Source of the DNA: CAYXAA01 sp964462985
Lineage (GTDB): Bacteria; Pseudomonadota; Alphaproteobacteria; Rhizobiales; Stappiaceae
DNA: 64,000 nucleotides
Assembly: GCA_964462985.1 (NCBI GenBank)
Contig: CAYXAA010000004.1
Coordinates: 1 to 64,000 of the forward strand
Direction of reading: 5' to 3'
Shown here: piece after piece, positions 8,018 to 16,639 of the stretch
Layout of the letters: every line of letters begins with the position of its first letter
Numbering within the stretch: the first letter of the stretch is position 1
The notes under the pieces: model-generated
What the model saw: only the letters and a program-made list of their open reading frames with translations
The model's database searches: none
Told to the model about the DNA's origin: nothing
Position numbers and translations under genes: made by a program

Positions 8018-9525
8018 TATGCTGCCTCCGGGCCGTTGGCCTTCACCTGCGCCCGGCGCCGGAAGGAGTAGCAGAGACTGATGATGGTCAGTAGCACCAG
8101 CACCAAGGGGATCGGCCGGGTGAGTATGACATTTGGCAAGTTTACCGCGTCGAAGGTGGCCACGGCGCGGATCAGCTCGGGCTCCAGCATGTCAGACAGG
8201 ATGATGCCCAGCAGCAGCGCGATCGGAGGATAGCCGTAGCGCTGCATGACATAGGCCAGAAGGCCGAAACCGATCAGCAGGCCGATGTCAAAGAAAGTCT
8301 CGCGCGTCGCGAATACGCCCCAGCAGGTGATCGCCAGCACGATTGGCACCAGCACCTGGTTCGGCACCTTCAGGATCCAGTTGCTGACGCCGATGACTAT
8401 CAGCCCGGCGATTGGCAGAAGCGCGACCTGCACGAACTGGGCCAGGAACACCGCATAGCCGAGATTAAGGTTTTCGGCCAGCAGTCGCGGGCCGGGAGTC
8501 AGTCCATGGATCAGGAAGGCGCCCAGCATGATCGCGGTGGCCCCGCCGCCGGGAATGCCCAGTGCCAGCATTACGGCGGTCGAGCCCATCTCGGAGGCGT
8601 TGTTCGCCGCCTCTGAAGCGATGACACCGCGTGGGTCGCCGTCACCGATGGTGTTATTTTTCTCCGACTGCTTGGCACTGTGCCAAGACACCAGCGAGGC
8701 GACGGATGAGCCGGCGGCTGGCAGCGCGCCGACCACGACACCGATGAGCGTCGAGCGGATCAGCAGCATCTTGTGACGGCCGGCGTCGATCATGCCGTGC
8801 AACTGTTTGCGAAAGTCCGGTCGCCGCAGCAGCGCGTCATTGACGACAAAGCTCTCGCCGGCGAGCGCGAACAGGCCCGGCATCGCGAGGATTCCCAGAA
8901 TCACCGGCACAATCGGCAGGCCGTCGATCAGCCACATGTTGCCAAAGGTAGCGCGGTAGACGCCGCCCCAGCTGACGCCGATCGTTCCCAGCAGCAGACC
9001 AAAACACCCGGCCAGGATACCCTTGCCGAGCGTCTCGCCCTTGAACGAGGCTACTATCGTCAGTGCGAAGACCCCGACCATCAGCATCTCGACGGGGCCA
9101 AACATCAGCGCAAACGCTGCGATGGGTTTCAGGAGCACAAGCACCAGGATGGCGGCAAATAGCGAGCCCAATGCCGAGGCGCCGATGGCATAGCCTTGCG
9201 CCTCGTTTTGCTTGCCGTTGCGCGCCATCACAAAGCCATCGAACCCTGTCGCGGCCGAGGCGGGCGATCCTGGCATGTTCAGGATGATGGCCGTGATGGA
9301 GCCGCCATAGACGCCTCCGGTGAAGATCGCTGAAAGGAATACCAGCGCTTCGATGGCGGTCATGTGGAAGGTGAAGGGCATCACCAGCGCAATTGCCAAA
9401 CTGGCGGTCATGCCAGGGATTGCGCCCACCACGACGCCGTACAGCAGCCCAGCCGGAAGCAACCACAGCAACTGCCAATCCAGAAGTAGCGCGAACGCCT
9501 GCCCCATCATCTGCGTGTCTACCAT
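8017..9525 (-). CDS. tctA: Tripartite tricarboxylate transporter, large permease TctA
   Basis: This 502-residue inner-membrane protein has about twelve hydrophobic segments and the TctA signatures: GAIPGMTASLAIALVMPFTF near residue 32 and, in the repeat half, GALPAAGSSVASLVSWHSAK near residue 270, followed by LGIPGGGATAIMLGAF. TctA is the Na+/H+-coupled channel subunit of a periplasmic binding-protein-dependent secondary carrier. tctB lies 45 bases upstream on the same strand. The cognate binding protein is probably TctC, encoded on the other strand at 15584. GGGAGGGA precedes the ATG. Confidence 0.92.
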   Translation of the reverse strand: MVDTQMMGQAFALLLDWQLLWLLPAGLLYGVVVGAIPGMTASLAIALVMPFTFHMTAIEALVFLSAIFTGGVYGGSITAIILNMPGSPASAATGFDGFVMARNGKQNEAQGYAIGASALGSLFAAILVLVLLKPIAAFALMFGPVEMLMVGVFALTIVASFKGETLGKGILAGCFGLLLGTIGVSWGGVYRATFGNMWLIDGLPIVPVILGILAMPGLFALAGESFVVNDALLRRPDFRKQLHGMIDAGRHKMLLIRSTLIGVVVGALPAAGSSVASLVSWHSAKQSEKNNTIGDGDPRGVIASEAANNASEMGSTAVMLALGIPGGGATAIMLGAFLIHGLTPGPRLLAENLNLGYAVFLAQFVQVALLPIAGLIVIGVSNWILKVPNQVLVPIVLAITCWGVFATRETFFDIGLLIGFGLLAYVMQRYGYPPIALLLGIILSDMLEPELIRAVATFDAVNLPNVILTRPIPLVLVLLTIISLCYSFRRRAQVKANGPEAA

Positions 9526-9570
9526 GCCGTCCCTCCCTGGCCTCCGATTGGTTGTTTGAAGGCTCTAGAT

Positions 9571-10047
9571 TCACCAAGGCATCAGGAACAGCGGCATGCG
9601 GATGCCAAAGACCTGGATGAAGATCAGCCATAGCGACAGACTGGTCAGCACCGGTACCAGGAACAGCACCACCGGCCTTCTGAAACGCAGGATCCACATG
9701 CTGACGACCAGCAGCGCCGCGGTCGCCGGCACCGCGCCCACCAGGTAGAACAGCGGTACCGAAATCACGGAGACGCTCATGAATGCCACTTGGTCGCGGG
9801 CGTTGACCGCAGCAGGGATCCCCGCCGCCTGCGCCGCCGGAAGGACGCTGTGGCGGCGGATTTCCCAGACGATGACCCAAAGGTAGAAGGGGAGCATCGC
9901 CACCACGACCGGGCGCACCAAGATCAGGTTCTGCGCCCGCATCCGCACGTCCCACAGCGAGCCGAGGTACCACAGGCTGGCCAGCATGATCGCGGTCGGC
10001 ACCGCCAGCCGCATCACCAGTTCGGTTCGGTTTGCCGATGTGGACAT
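9571..10047 (-). CDS. tctB: Tripartite tricarboxylate transporter, small permease TctB
   Basis: 158 residues with four predicted membrane segments (residues 15-30, 43-62, 87-122 in two spans, 128-152), typical of TctB. GGGAGGAG sits six bases before the ATG. Its position directly before tctA and after a PrpD gene places the carrier inside the catabolic operon, so the transported acid is probably the pathway substrate. Confidence 0.85.
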   Translation of the reverse strand: MSTSANRTELVMRLAVPTAIMLASLWYLGSLWDVRMRAQNLILVRPVVVAMLPFYLWVIVWEIRRHSVLPAAQAAGIPAAVNARDQVAFMSVSVISVPLFYLVGAVPATAALLVVSMWILRFRRPVVLFLVPVLTSLSLWLIFIQVFGIRMPLFLMPW

Positions 10048-10079
10048 GACGCTCCTCCCTTGGCGTCGGGCCGCTTCGC

Positions 10080-11477
10080 TCAGCCCCGCAATGTCTGCAG
10101 CGCGCGGCCCAGCGCAGGTCCGGGCTCGGCCACTTTGTCCAGGCCCTGCACGGTCGCCGCGATCTCGTCGACCGCCGCGTCGGTCAGTACCCGGCCGGCC
10201 AAGTCGCGGAACTTCGACATCATGGTCTCGTCCGACAGCGGGTTGCGCCAGTGGCCGCTGCGATAGGTGACGTCCTGCTCGAAGGTGCGGCCGTCTTTCA
10301 TCGTAACCACCGCATGCACCGCTCGCATCTCATGCGGGCCGCCGGCGTCCAGCTTGGGATCCACCACCACCTCGATCCGTTTGGCCAAATCGACGATCTT
10401 GGGATCGCGCAGCTTTTCGTCCGTGTACTGGTCAACGAAGGCGGTCCCCTCCAGCAGCGTCACCGCGGCGGTGTACGGCAGGTTCATCTGCGCGGTGATG
10501 GTTTCGGCCGGCTCGTAGGGCCATCCGCAGTGGACATGCACCATGCGTGTGGTGCCGATGACCACCTTGGCGACATCCTCGCCGCGGATCCCCTCGCGCG
10601 CGCGGATCGCCCGCAATGCATCGACCGAGGTCTGGCTGGAGGCGAGGGACGAGTACTGCTTGAACCCGTTCTTGAGAATCTCGAAGTCGGTGCCCAGGCC
10701 GTTGGTCGCCCAGTCCAGGTTGTACGTTTCGGCATAGGTCGAGCAGAAGCCGCCATAGGGCGCCTCCAGCACATCGCGCACGCCGGTCAGGCCCTCTTGC
10801 GCGCTCATCGCGGCGATGATGCCGTTCTGCGCCGCCTTACCCGAGTGGAACCGCTTGGCCATCGCACCAAACTGCGAAGCCATCAGACCCGCCGCCTGCG
10901 AACCGGCTAGGCCAAGCGCGCTGACGAACTGGTCAACGTCGAGGCCCAGCAGCTTGGCCGTGGTCGCTGCCGAGGCGAAGGTGCTGGTCAGGCCGCAGGG
11001 GTGGAAGCCGCGGTGGAACGCGCTGGGGCTGACGGTGTTGCCGATCCGCGCACCGAGCTCATAACCGATGACTACGGCCAGAATCATGTCTTTGCCGGTG
11101 AACTTGCCGAAGGCCTCCGACACCGCGATCACCGGAGGCACCACACCGGCACCGTAGTGGGACATCGACTGGTCATGGCAATCGTCCAGTTCGAATCCCT
11201 GCGCCGCAGTGCCGTTGACGAAGACCGCGCCCAGTGGGTCGGCCTTCATGTTCATGCCCCAGACGCTGGCGGTCTGTGCTTGGCCCAATCGGCCGACAAC
11301 GCGCGCGACCGAGTGGCTCCAATCCTTAGTGGCGCCGTAGAGGCCACAGCCCAGGCTGTCGAGGATGCAGCGCTTGGCCATTTCGATGACTTCGGGCGAC
11401 AAATCCTCATACTTCAGTCCGACGGCGAAGTCGGCCAGCGCCCGGGTAGGCATCTCGGTCTTTGCGGCAATGTTCAT
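10080..11477 (-). CDS. MmgE/PrpD family protein, paralogue 3
   Basis: 465 residues, MmgE/PrpD family. The active-site loop is present as LDDCHDQSMSHYGAG (about residues 100-114), retaining Asp-Asp..His-Asp. Other family marks are CILDSLGCGLYGATKDW near residue 40 and FHSGKAAQNGIIAAMSAQEG near 210. It follows the flavoprotein gene by 18 bases and has a strong AAGGAAG ribosome site. The tcuA-like gene upstream makes a tricarballylate/aconitate-type substrate attractive, because cis-aconitate decarboxylase is also in this family, but sequence alone does not separate the family's activities. Confidence 0.85.
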   Translation of the reverse strand: MNIAAKTEMPTRALADFAVGLKYEDLSPEVIEMAKRCILDSLGCGLYGATKDWSHSVARVVGRLGQAQTASVWGMNMKADPLGAVFVNGTAAQGFELDDCHDQSMSHYGAGVVPPVIAVSEAFGKFTGKDMILAVVIGYELGARIGNTVSPSAFHRGFHPCGLTSTFASAATTAKLLGLDVDQFVSALGLAGSQAAGLMASQFGAMAKRFHSGKAAQNGIIAAMSAQEGLTGVRDVLEAPYGGFCSTYAETYNLDWATNGLGTDFEILKNGFKQYSSLASSQTSVDALRAIRAREGIRGEDVAKVVIGTTRMVHVHCGWPYEPAETITAQMNLPYTAAVTLLEGTAFVDQYTDEKLRDPKIVDLAKRIEVVVDPKLDAGGPHEMRAVHAVVTMKDGRTFEQDVTYRSGHWRNPLSDETMMSKFRDLAGRVLTDAAVDEIAATVQGLDKVAEPGPALGRALQTLRG

Positions 11478-11495
11478 ACTGCTTCCTTTTCTTGC

Positions 11496-13025
11496 TCAGG
11501 AGAACGCCGTTGCCGGCTGGGTAACAAGGCTGCGAGCCGCGCGCGCCGCATGTTTGCCGGCAAGCCGCCCAAAGACCGCACCGCTGGTCAGGCCGCTCGC
11601 ACCCGGGTAATTGAAGTAGAAAAGTCCCCCCACCATTTCGCCGGCGGCGAATAGACCGGGGATCGGCCGCTGGGCGGTGTCGACCACCTGACCCTCGTTG
11701 GTGATGTGCAGCCCGCCGAAGGCGAAGGTGATGCCGCAGGTGACGGCGTATGCCTCGAAGGGGCCGGTGTCTATCGTGTTCGCCCAGTTCGTGCGTGGCA
11801 CCGGCAGCCCCGGCGCACCGCGCCCGTCCCTGGAGTTGGGGTCAAACGGCACCTCGGTCTGCACCGCGGCGTTGAACTCAGCGATGGTGCGGCGTAGCCC
11901 CTCGGGGTCCACCTCGTCCAACTGCGCGATCAGACCCTCCAGCGTGTCCGACCGCACCTTGGTGACGAAGCGGGTGCGGTACTCATCGGTCAGCAGGTGC
12001 AGCACCTTGCTGTCGTAGATCTGCCAAGCGACCTGTCCAGGCTGTTGCAGCACTTCCTTGCCGTACTTGGCATAGGTGTAGTTGCGGAAGTCGGCGCCTT
12101 CGTCGATGAACCGCTGCCCGGCGCTATTGACGACGATCCCGAAGGTGTAGCTATGGCGCTGGTAATGTGGCGTCTGCGCCATGTCGCCGAAATCCGAGGC
12201 ATATCGCTCCCACGCCGTGGCATGGCAGCCCGACCAGTGGCCCTTCGGCTGGGCACCGATGCGCAGCGCCATCTCAAGGCCGTCTCCGGTGTTGAAGCGA
12301 CTGCCGCGGACCTTGGCCAGGTCCCAGCCCGGCCCCAGGTACTTGGCGCGCATCTCGGCACTCGCTTCGAAGCTGCCGCAGGCCAGCACTACGGCGCGGG
12401 CGTGGATCCGCTGAGTCGCGCCACCCGAGACCGCGACCACGCCCGAAACGCTGTGCTGATCGTAAATTAGGTCGCGCACCCAGGTTTCGTAGCGGATCTC
12501 GACCCCCAATTTCTCGGCCCGCGCATACAACGCATCGACCAGTCCGGGCCCGCCCGCGGCAACGACCAGTGTTGTACCACCCCAGAATTTGAAACGTCCG
12601 TCGACGCGATAGGCTTGGCGGCCGTAGTTGGCCATGAACCGGACGCCGTGGTCCTTCAGCCAGAACAGGATGTCGCGACTGTTCCGGACCAGGATTTCGC
12701 ACAAATCGGGGTCGGTGCGGTACTGGGTGATCCGCGCCATGTCGTCGAAGAAGTCGGCCTCGGAATAAGCACCGAAGTCGGTGGTCGCGATCTCGGACTC
12801 GGTCAGGTCGGGCACCAGAGCGGTGACATCCTCCACGCCATTGTAGACAGCGCGAAACTTTCCGTCGGTGAAGGTGCTGTTGCCGCCGCGCTCCTCCTTC
12901 GGTGCCCGTTCAAGCACGAGAACATGGGCGCCTTCGTCGGCGGCCGAGATCGCTGCGCAGAGCGCGGCATTGCCGCCGCCTACGATGACGACGTCATAGG
13001 GTTCGGTCAGATCAGCGCAAGTCAT
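11496..13025 (-). CDS. FAD-dependent dehydrogenase, tricarballylate dehydrogenase (TcuA)-like
   Basis: The 509-residue flavoprotein belongs to the fumarate reductase/3-ketosteroid dehydrogenase group. The ADP-binding turn GGGNAALCAA lies at residues 16-25. RGGNSTFTDGKFR follows near residue 55, and the C-terminal FAD region reads AAGEMVGGLFYFNYPGASGL. RGGNS and GLFY.NYPG..GL are characteristic of TcuA, which oxidises tricarballylate to cis-aconitate. It is the first gene of the minus-strand run and diverges from a LysR gene. The start is uncertain: an in-frame GTG at 13061 has its own GGGAGGA inside the coding frame, so ATG at 13025 is preferred. No TcuB partner is seen. Confidence 0.8.
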   Translation of the reverse strand: MTCADLTEPYDVVIVGGGNAALCAAISAADEGAHVLVLERAPKEERGGNSTFTDGKFRAVYNGVEDVTALVPDLTESEIATTDFGAYSEADFFDDMARITQYRTDPDLCEILVRNSRDILFWLKDHGVRFMANYGRQAYRVDGRFKFWGGTTLVVAAGGPGLVDALYARAEKLGVEIRYETWVRDLIYDQHSVSGVVAVSGGATQRIHARAVVLACGSFEASAEMRAKYLGPGWDLAKVRGSRFNTGDGLEMALRIGAQPKGHWSGCHATAWERYASDFGDMAQTPHYQRHSYTFGIVVNSAGQRFIDEGADFRNYTYAKYGKEVLQQPGQVAWQIYDSKVLHLLTDEYRTRFVTKVRSDTLEGLIAQLDEVDPEGLRRTIAEFNAAVQTEVPFDPNSRDGRGAPGLPVPRTNWANTIDTGPFEAYAVTCGITFAFGGLHITNEGQVVDTAQRPIPGLFAAGEMVGGLFYFNYPGASGLTSGAVFGRLAGKHAARAARSLVTQPATAFS

Positions 13026-13138
13026 CCATCCGTCCGTGGCACATGTGGTTGATCCTCCCACCGCGCCCTGTCACCGCGATGCAGGGAGGCGCTTGGGTGT
13101 GTTGAAGGAAGGCTAGCATCGCGCTCAGTATGTGGTCA

Positions 13139-13158
13139 CAGAATGATTTGACATTCTG
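13139..13158. promoter_or_regulatory. Inverted repeat, candidate LysR-regulator operator
   Basis: CAGAATG and CATTCTG form a perfect seven-base inverted repeat with a six-base spacer, in the divergent gap between the tcuA-like gene and the LysR gene, 27 bases before the LysR ATG. Size and position suit a LysR-type activator site that also represses its own gene. No footprint data; inferred from symmetry and context. Confidence 0.5.
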
Positions 13159-13184
13159 GGATGATTTCGGGCTATGCTGCCATC

Positions 13185-14135
13185 ATGAAACTCCAGCAAC
13201 TCCGCTACGTGTCCGAGATCGTCCGGCAAGGTAATCATCTGTCGGCCGCAGCGGATTCGCTGAACACGTCGCAACCCGGCGTCAGCCGGCAAATTCAGCT
13301 GTTGGAAAGCGAGCTCGGGTTCGAGATCTTCACCCGCACCCGCAATCGCATCATTGGCCTGACCGAACACGGTGCACAGGTTTTGGCCATCGCCGACCGT
13401 GTGACCGCGGAGATCGAGGCGCTGCGCTCACTCGGCGAGGATGCCAAGGCCCGCGACCGCGGTGTGCTGACCATCGGAACCACGCATACGCAAGCGCGCT
13501 ACGTGCTGCCGCGGGTGGCGAAGGACTTCATCGGCCGTTACCCCAGGGTGCAGCTCGTGTTGAAGCAGGGCGATCCCGAGCAGATCTGCCAAATGGTGGA
13601 GGATGGGGAGGCCGACTTTGCCCTTGGCCCCGAGACAGTGAAAACCTATCCGCGCTTGGTCAAGTTGCCCTGCCTGGAGCTGACCCGCAGCGTGGTGGCC
13701 ACCAAAGGTCACCCGATCTTCGCGCTGCCCGAGATCACACTTCACGACATTGCCCGCTACCCTATCATCAGTTACGACCCCCGCTATACCGGTCGCTGGA
13801 AGGTGATGGGCGAGTTCCGCAAGGCGGGTATAGAGCCCAAGGTGATCTTGTCGGCGATCGACGCCGACGTCTGCAAGACCTATGCGGCGATGGGACTTGG
13901 CCTTGCTATCCTGACCAGCGTCGCCTACGTGCCTGAACATGACGTCGAGCTTGCCGCGCGCGATTGCGGCCACCTCTTCGCTTCGTCGATCTCCACCGTC
14001 ACCATCAGGCCCAGCACCTATGTGCGTCACTTCGTGCTGGATTTCATCGCCAGTCTGGCGCCGCATCTGACTCCGCGCTTTGTGATGGGGAAGATGCGGA
14101 ACGCAGCACGCAAGAGTGCCGCGGCTGCGGATTAG
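13185..14135 (+). CDS. CysB-like LysR-family transcriptional regulator
   Basis: 316 residues. The N-terminal winged HTH starts MKLQQLRYVSEIVRQG, very close to CysB/Cbl, and continues with AADSLNTSQPGVSRQIQLLE as the recognition region. The effector-binding domain begins near residue 92 (GVLTIGTTHTQARYVLP), again CysB-like. The ATG at 13185 is chosen because it gives the family-standard N-terminus; an in-frame ATG at 13161 adds eight unrelated residues. CysB sensors usually bind O-acetylserine or small anions, but this copy sits divergently from a carboxylate operon and probably controls it. Its stop overlaps that of the converging enolase-superfamily gene by four bases. Confidence 0.88.
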   Translation: MKLQQLRYVSEIVRQGNHLSAAADSLNTSQPGVSRQIQLLESELGFEIFTRTRNRIIGLTEHGAQVLAIADRVTAEIEALRSLGEDAKARDRGVLTIGTTHTQARYVLPRVAKDFIGRYPRVQLVLKQGDPEQICQMVEDGEADFALGPETVKTYPRLVKLPCLELTRSVVATKGHPIFALPEITLHDIARYPIISYDPRYTGRWKVMGEFRKAGIEPKVILSAIDADVCKTYAAMGLGLAILTSVAYVPEHDVELAARDCGHLFASSISTVTIRPSTYVRHFVLDFIASLAPHLTPRFVMGKMRNAARKSAAAAD

Positions 14136-15304
14136 GGGGTCACCACTGCGCGGTGGATTGTGTGCCGATCCAAGGCTTTGGCATCCACCGCCACGCCCAG
14201 GCCCGGCGCCTCTGGCAGCTTGACCGCGCCGTCCTTCAGTATCAGCGCCGGCTCGGCAAGCAGTGGGTCGGGGCCGACGGTGTCGAGGGCGAAGGCGAAT
14301 TCGGCCGCGCCGAACATCCGTCGATCGGGGAAAGCGGCGTGGAAATGGGCCGAGGCCGCCGCTTCCAGCTGGGAGGTTACCGCCAGCCCCCCTAAGTTCA
14401 GTTTGATGTTCGCTGCCTCGGCGACAGCGGCGATCTTGCGCGCGGCGCTGAGGCCACCCACCTTGTAGTGCTTAATGCAAAACACGTCGACCGCCCGTGC
14501 CTCGGCCAGCGCGAAGGCGTCTGCCAGGGTGAACAGGCTTTCGTCCGCCATCACGGGCACGCCTCCCGCCTGCGCCCGGATCGTCGCAAGCGCTCGCAGG
14601 TCCCGCCGCTCGACCGGCTGCTCCAGATAGCCAAGGTCGAAGTCGCGCACTGCCGCCAGGAAGGCCAGTGTCTCGGCCAGAGTCCATCCGGTGTTTGGAT
14701 CGACGCCGATGACGATGTCCGGACCAAGCGCCTTGCGCACCATTTCCAAGTTTCGGACATCCTGTCGCCAGCCACCCTTGCCCGCCGCTTTCAGGCACAA
14801 CACTCTGATCCCGAACTGGTGCACGGCGCGCTCGGCCTCCGCCAGCATTTTGCCCTGATCGGCGGCCATGCTCACCGACCACTCGATCGGAATCACCGGC
14901 TGGGAGACTCCGCCCAGCAGCCGCGCTACCGGAACGCCCAGTTGTTTTCCCCACAGGTCGTGCAGCGCGCTGTCCAACACCGCTCGTGCAGCCGGATTGC
15001 CGGCCAACCGGTCGTCGAATGCGGCCTGAACCGCTTCAAACTCCGAAGGGTGGCGGCCCAGCAGAAGCGGGCCGTAGATCTCCGTGATCGCAGCGACGAC
15101 GCTGTGCACGGTGTCGGCTACGAAATGGCCCGGGCTGATCGGGCGGATCTGCCCATAGCCCACCGCGCCTCCCGCGTGAATCGCCACCAAAACAGGTTTG
15201 CCCAATAAGTCTTGCGGCGCGCCGGTGTCGTAGCTGCCGCTGGAGAAGGTGCGCTGAATGCGGGTCGGCAGTTCGGTGACGAAGACCTCTATCCGGTCGA
15301 TCAT
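14132..15304 (-). CDS. Mandelate racemase/muconate lactonizing enzyme family protein
   Basis: 390 residues with the two-domain enolase-superfamily layout: capping domain to about residue 125, then the barrel. Metal ligands appear in order as IGVDPNTGW (Asp), GYLEQPVE (Glu) and PVMADES (Asp). A lysine pair sits in CIKHYKVGG on a later strand, and LCLKAAGKG supplies the lysine on the second strand, as in muconate cycloisomerase-like members. It could be a cycloisomerase, a racemase or an acid-sugar dehydratase. It is read towards the LysR gene and is separated by about 280 bases from tctC, with which it diverges, so it likely belongs to this cluster. The ATG at 15304 has GGAG upstream; an in-frame ATG at 15346 is less likely. 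Confidence 0.82.
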   Translation of the reverse strand: MIDRIEVFVTELPTRIQRTFSSGSYDTGAPQDLLGKPVLVAIHAGGAVGYGQIRPISPGHFVADTVHSVVAAITEIYGPLLLGRHPSEFEAVQAAFDDRLAGNPAARAVLDSALHDLWGKQLGVPVARLLGGVSQPVIPIEWSVSMAADQGKMLAEAERAVHQFGIRVLCLKAAGKGGWRQDVRNLEMVRKALGPDIVIGVDPNTGWTLAETLAFLAAVRDFDLGYLEQPVERRDLRALATIRAQAGGVPVMADESLFTLADAFALAEARAVDVFCIKHYKVGGLSAARKIAAVAEAANIKLNLGGLAVTSQLEAAASAHFHAAFPDRRMFGAAEFAFALDTVGPDPLLAEPALILKDGAVKLPEAPGLGVAVDAKALDRHTIHRAVVTP

Positions 15305-15583
15305 GACGGGCTTGCTCCGGGGCAATGTGCACTGGGCGCGACTCACAGCACACTAGCCCAGGTGCCGCTGGCTTTCGCATGCCGATCCGTCATGCTGAGA
15401 TAACGGCAGCGAATGCCTCCGAGGATGCCGGCGGTATGCCTGTTTCGAATAGTGGATTGCCAGCTCATTATTTCCCGTACTGCCAGCCCCTGCGCTACGC
15501 CTTAAGAGCAGCGGTCCATCTTCGCCGCGGCCGACGTCCATCAGTGGGACCGGTCCGAAGGAAGGTCAACCAGGGAGGACCAC

Positions 15584-16579
15584 ATGAATCGCCTGATCAC
15601 CCACCTTGCCGGTGCTGCATGCATTGCCGTCCTGGCTACCGCTGGCTTGCCCGCCATGGCGCAGGACTACCCAAACGGCCCGGTAAGCATTGTCGTCGGC
15701 TTCGCTCCGGGCGGCAGCGACGATACCGGAGCGCGTGCACTGGCCCCGGCGCTGGAGCAGCAACTGGGCGTCCCGGTGCTGGTCGATAGCCGGCCCGGCG
15801 CGGCGATGCAGATCGCCCTGGAATACACCTGGGCCAAGCCGCATGACGGCCAGACGCTGATCTGGATGAACCAGCAGTATCTCAGCGCCATCGAGGCGCT
15901 GAGCCCGGTCGATTACAGCACCGACCAGTGGACCTGGTTGGAACTGCTGCAGAACGACCCGGTCGTCGTCGTAGTGAACGCCAATTCGCCATGGGCGACC
16001 ATGGACGATTTCGTTGAGGACATGCGCGCCCGGCCCGACACGGTGACGATGGGTCTGTTGATCGGCTCGGTTCAGGTCCTCGCCTGCAAGCGTCTGTTCG
16101 AGGGACTGCTGGGCGTCAAGTTCCGGGAGGTGCCGCAAACCAGCGGTGGGGCAATGCGCTCGGCGGTTGTCGGCGGCCACCTAGATGCGACCTGTACGAA
16201 TGCATCCGAGACCTACGCGCTCGGGCCGGACGTGCGCACTCTGGCGGTGTTCAACGATGCCGGCACCAGTCTGATGCCGGACGCGGTTCCGGTGAACGCG
16301 TACCTGAAGGAGAAAGGCATCACCGAAACGCTTCCCGACCTCGGCTCGATCCGCGGCATCGCAGTGCCCAGGGACTTTGCCGAGAACCAGCCAAAGGCGT
16401 TTCAGAAGCTCTATGACGCATATCAGGCCGCTGTGAACTCGGACGAATACAAGGAGTGGCTGAAGACCAGTGGCCGCGACGCCATCACGCTGAGCCTTCC
16501 GATGGAGCAGAGCAACGAGCTCGTTGCAAGCTTCAACAAGTTCTTTGATGACAACAAGCAGTACCTGACCGGCGAGTGA
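15584..16579 (+). CDS. tctC: Tripartite tricarboxylate transporter substrate-binding protein TctC
   Basis: 331 residues: Sec signal peptide (residues 1-26, ending PAMA before QDYPNGPV), then the TctC/Bug fold with VGFAPGGSDDTGARALAPAL at the first ligand-binding loop. It captures a carboxylate in the periplasm and delivers it to TctAB. A strong ribosome site (AGGGAGGACCAC) precedes the ATG. The gene is separate from tctAB but within the same cluster, and is followed at once by a GC-rich hairpin. Confidence 0.9.
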   Translation: MNRLITHLAGAACIAVLATAGLPAMAQDYPNGPVSIVVGFAPGGSDDTGARALAPALEQQLGVPVLVDSRPGAAMQIALEYTWAKPHDGQTLIWMNQQYLSAIEALSPVDYSTDQWTWLELLQNDPVVVVVNANSPWATMDDFVEDMRARPDTVTMGLLIGSVQVLACKRLFEGLLGVKFREVPQTSGGAMRSAVVGGHLDATCTNASETYALGPDVRTLAVFNDAGTSLMPDAVPVNAYLKEKGITETLPDLGSIRGIAVPRDFAENQPKAFQKLYDAYQAAVNSDEYKEWLKTSGRDAITLSLPMEQSNELVASFNKFFDDNKQYLTGE

Positions 16580-16588
16580 AGTCGGGCG

Positions 16589-16614
16589 GCCCGCGCGCAT
16601 TCCCGCGCGCGGGC
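16589..16614 (+). terminator. GC-rich stem-loop after tctC
   Basis: A perfect ten-base inverted repeat (GCCCGCGCGC / GCGCGCGGGC) with a six-base loop starts nine bases after the tctC stop. There is no T-tract, so it is more likely a 3'-end stabiliser or partial terminator between tctC and the MFS gene than a full intrinsic terminator. Confidence 0.6.
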
Positions 16615-16639
16615 ACCGGCGCCAGAGGATCGACCTGAA

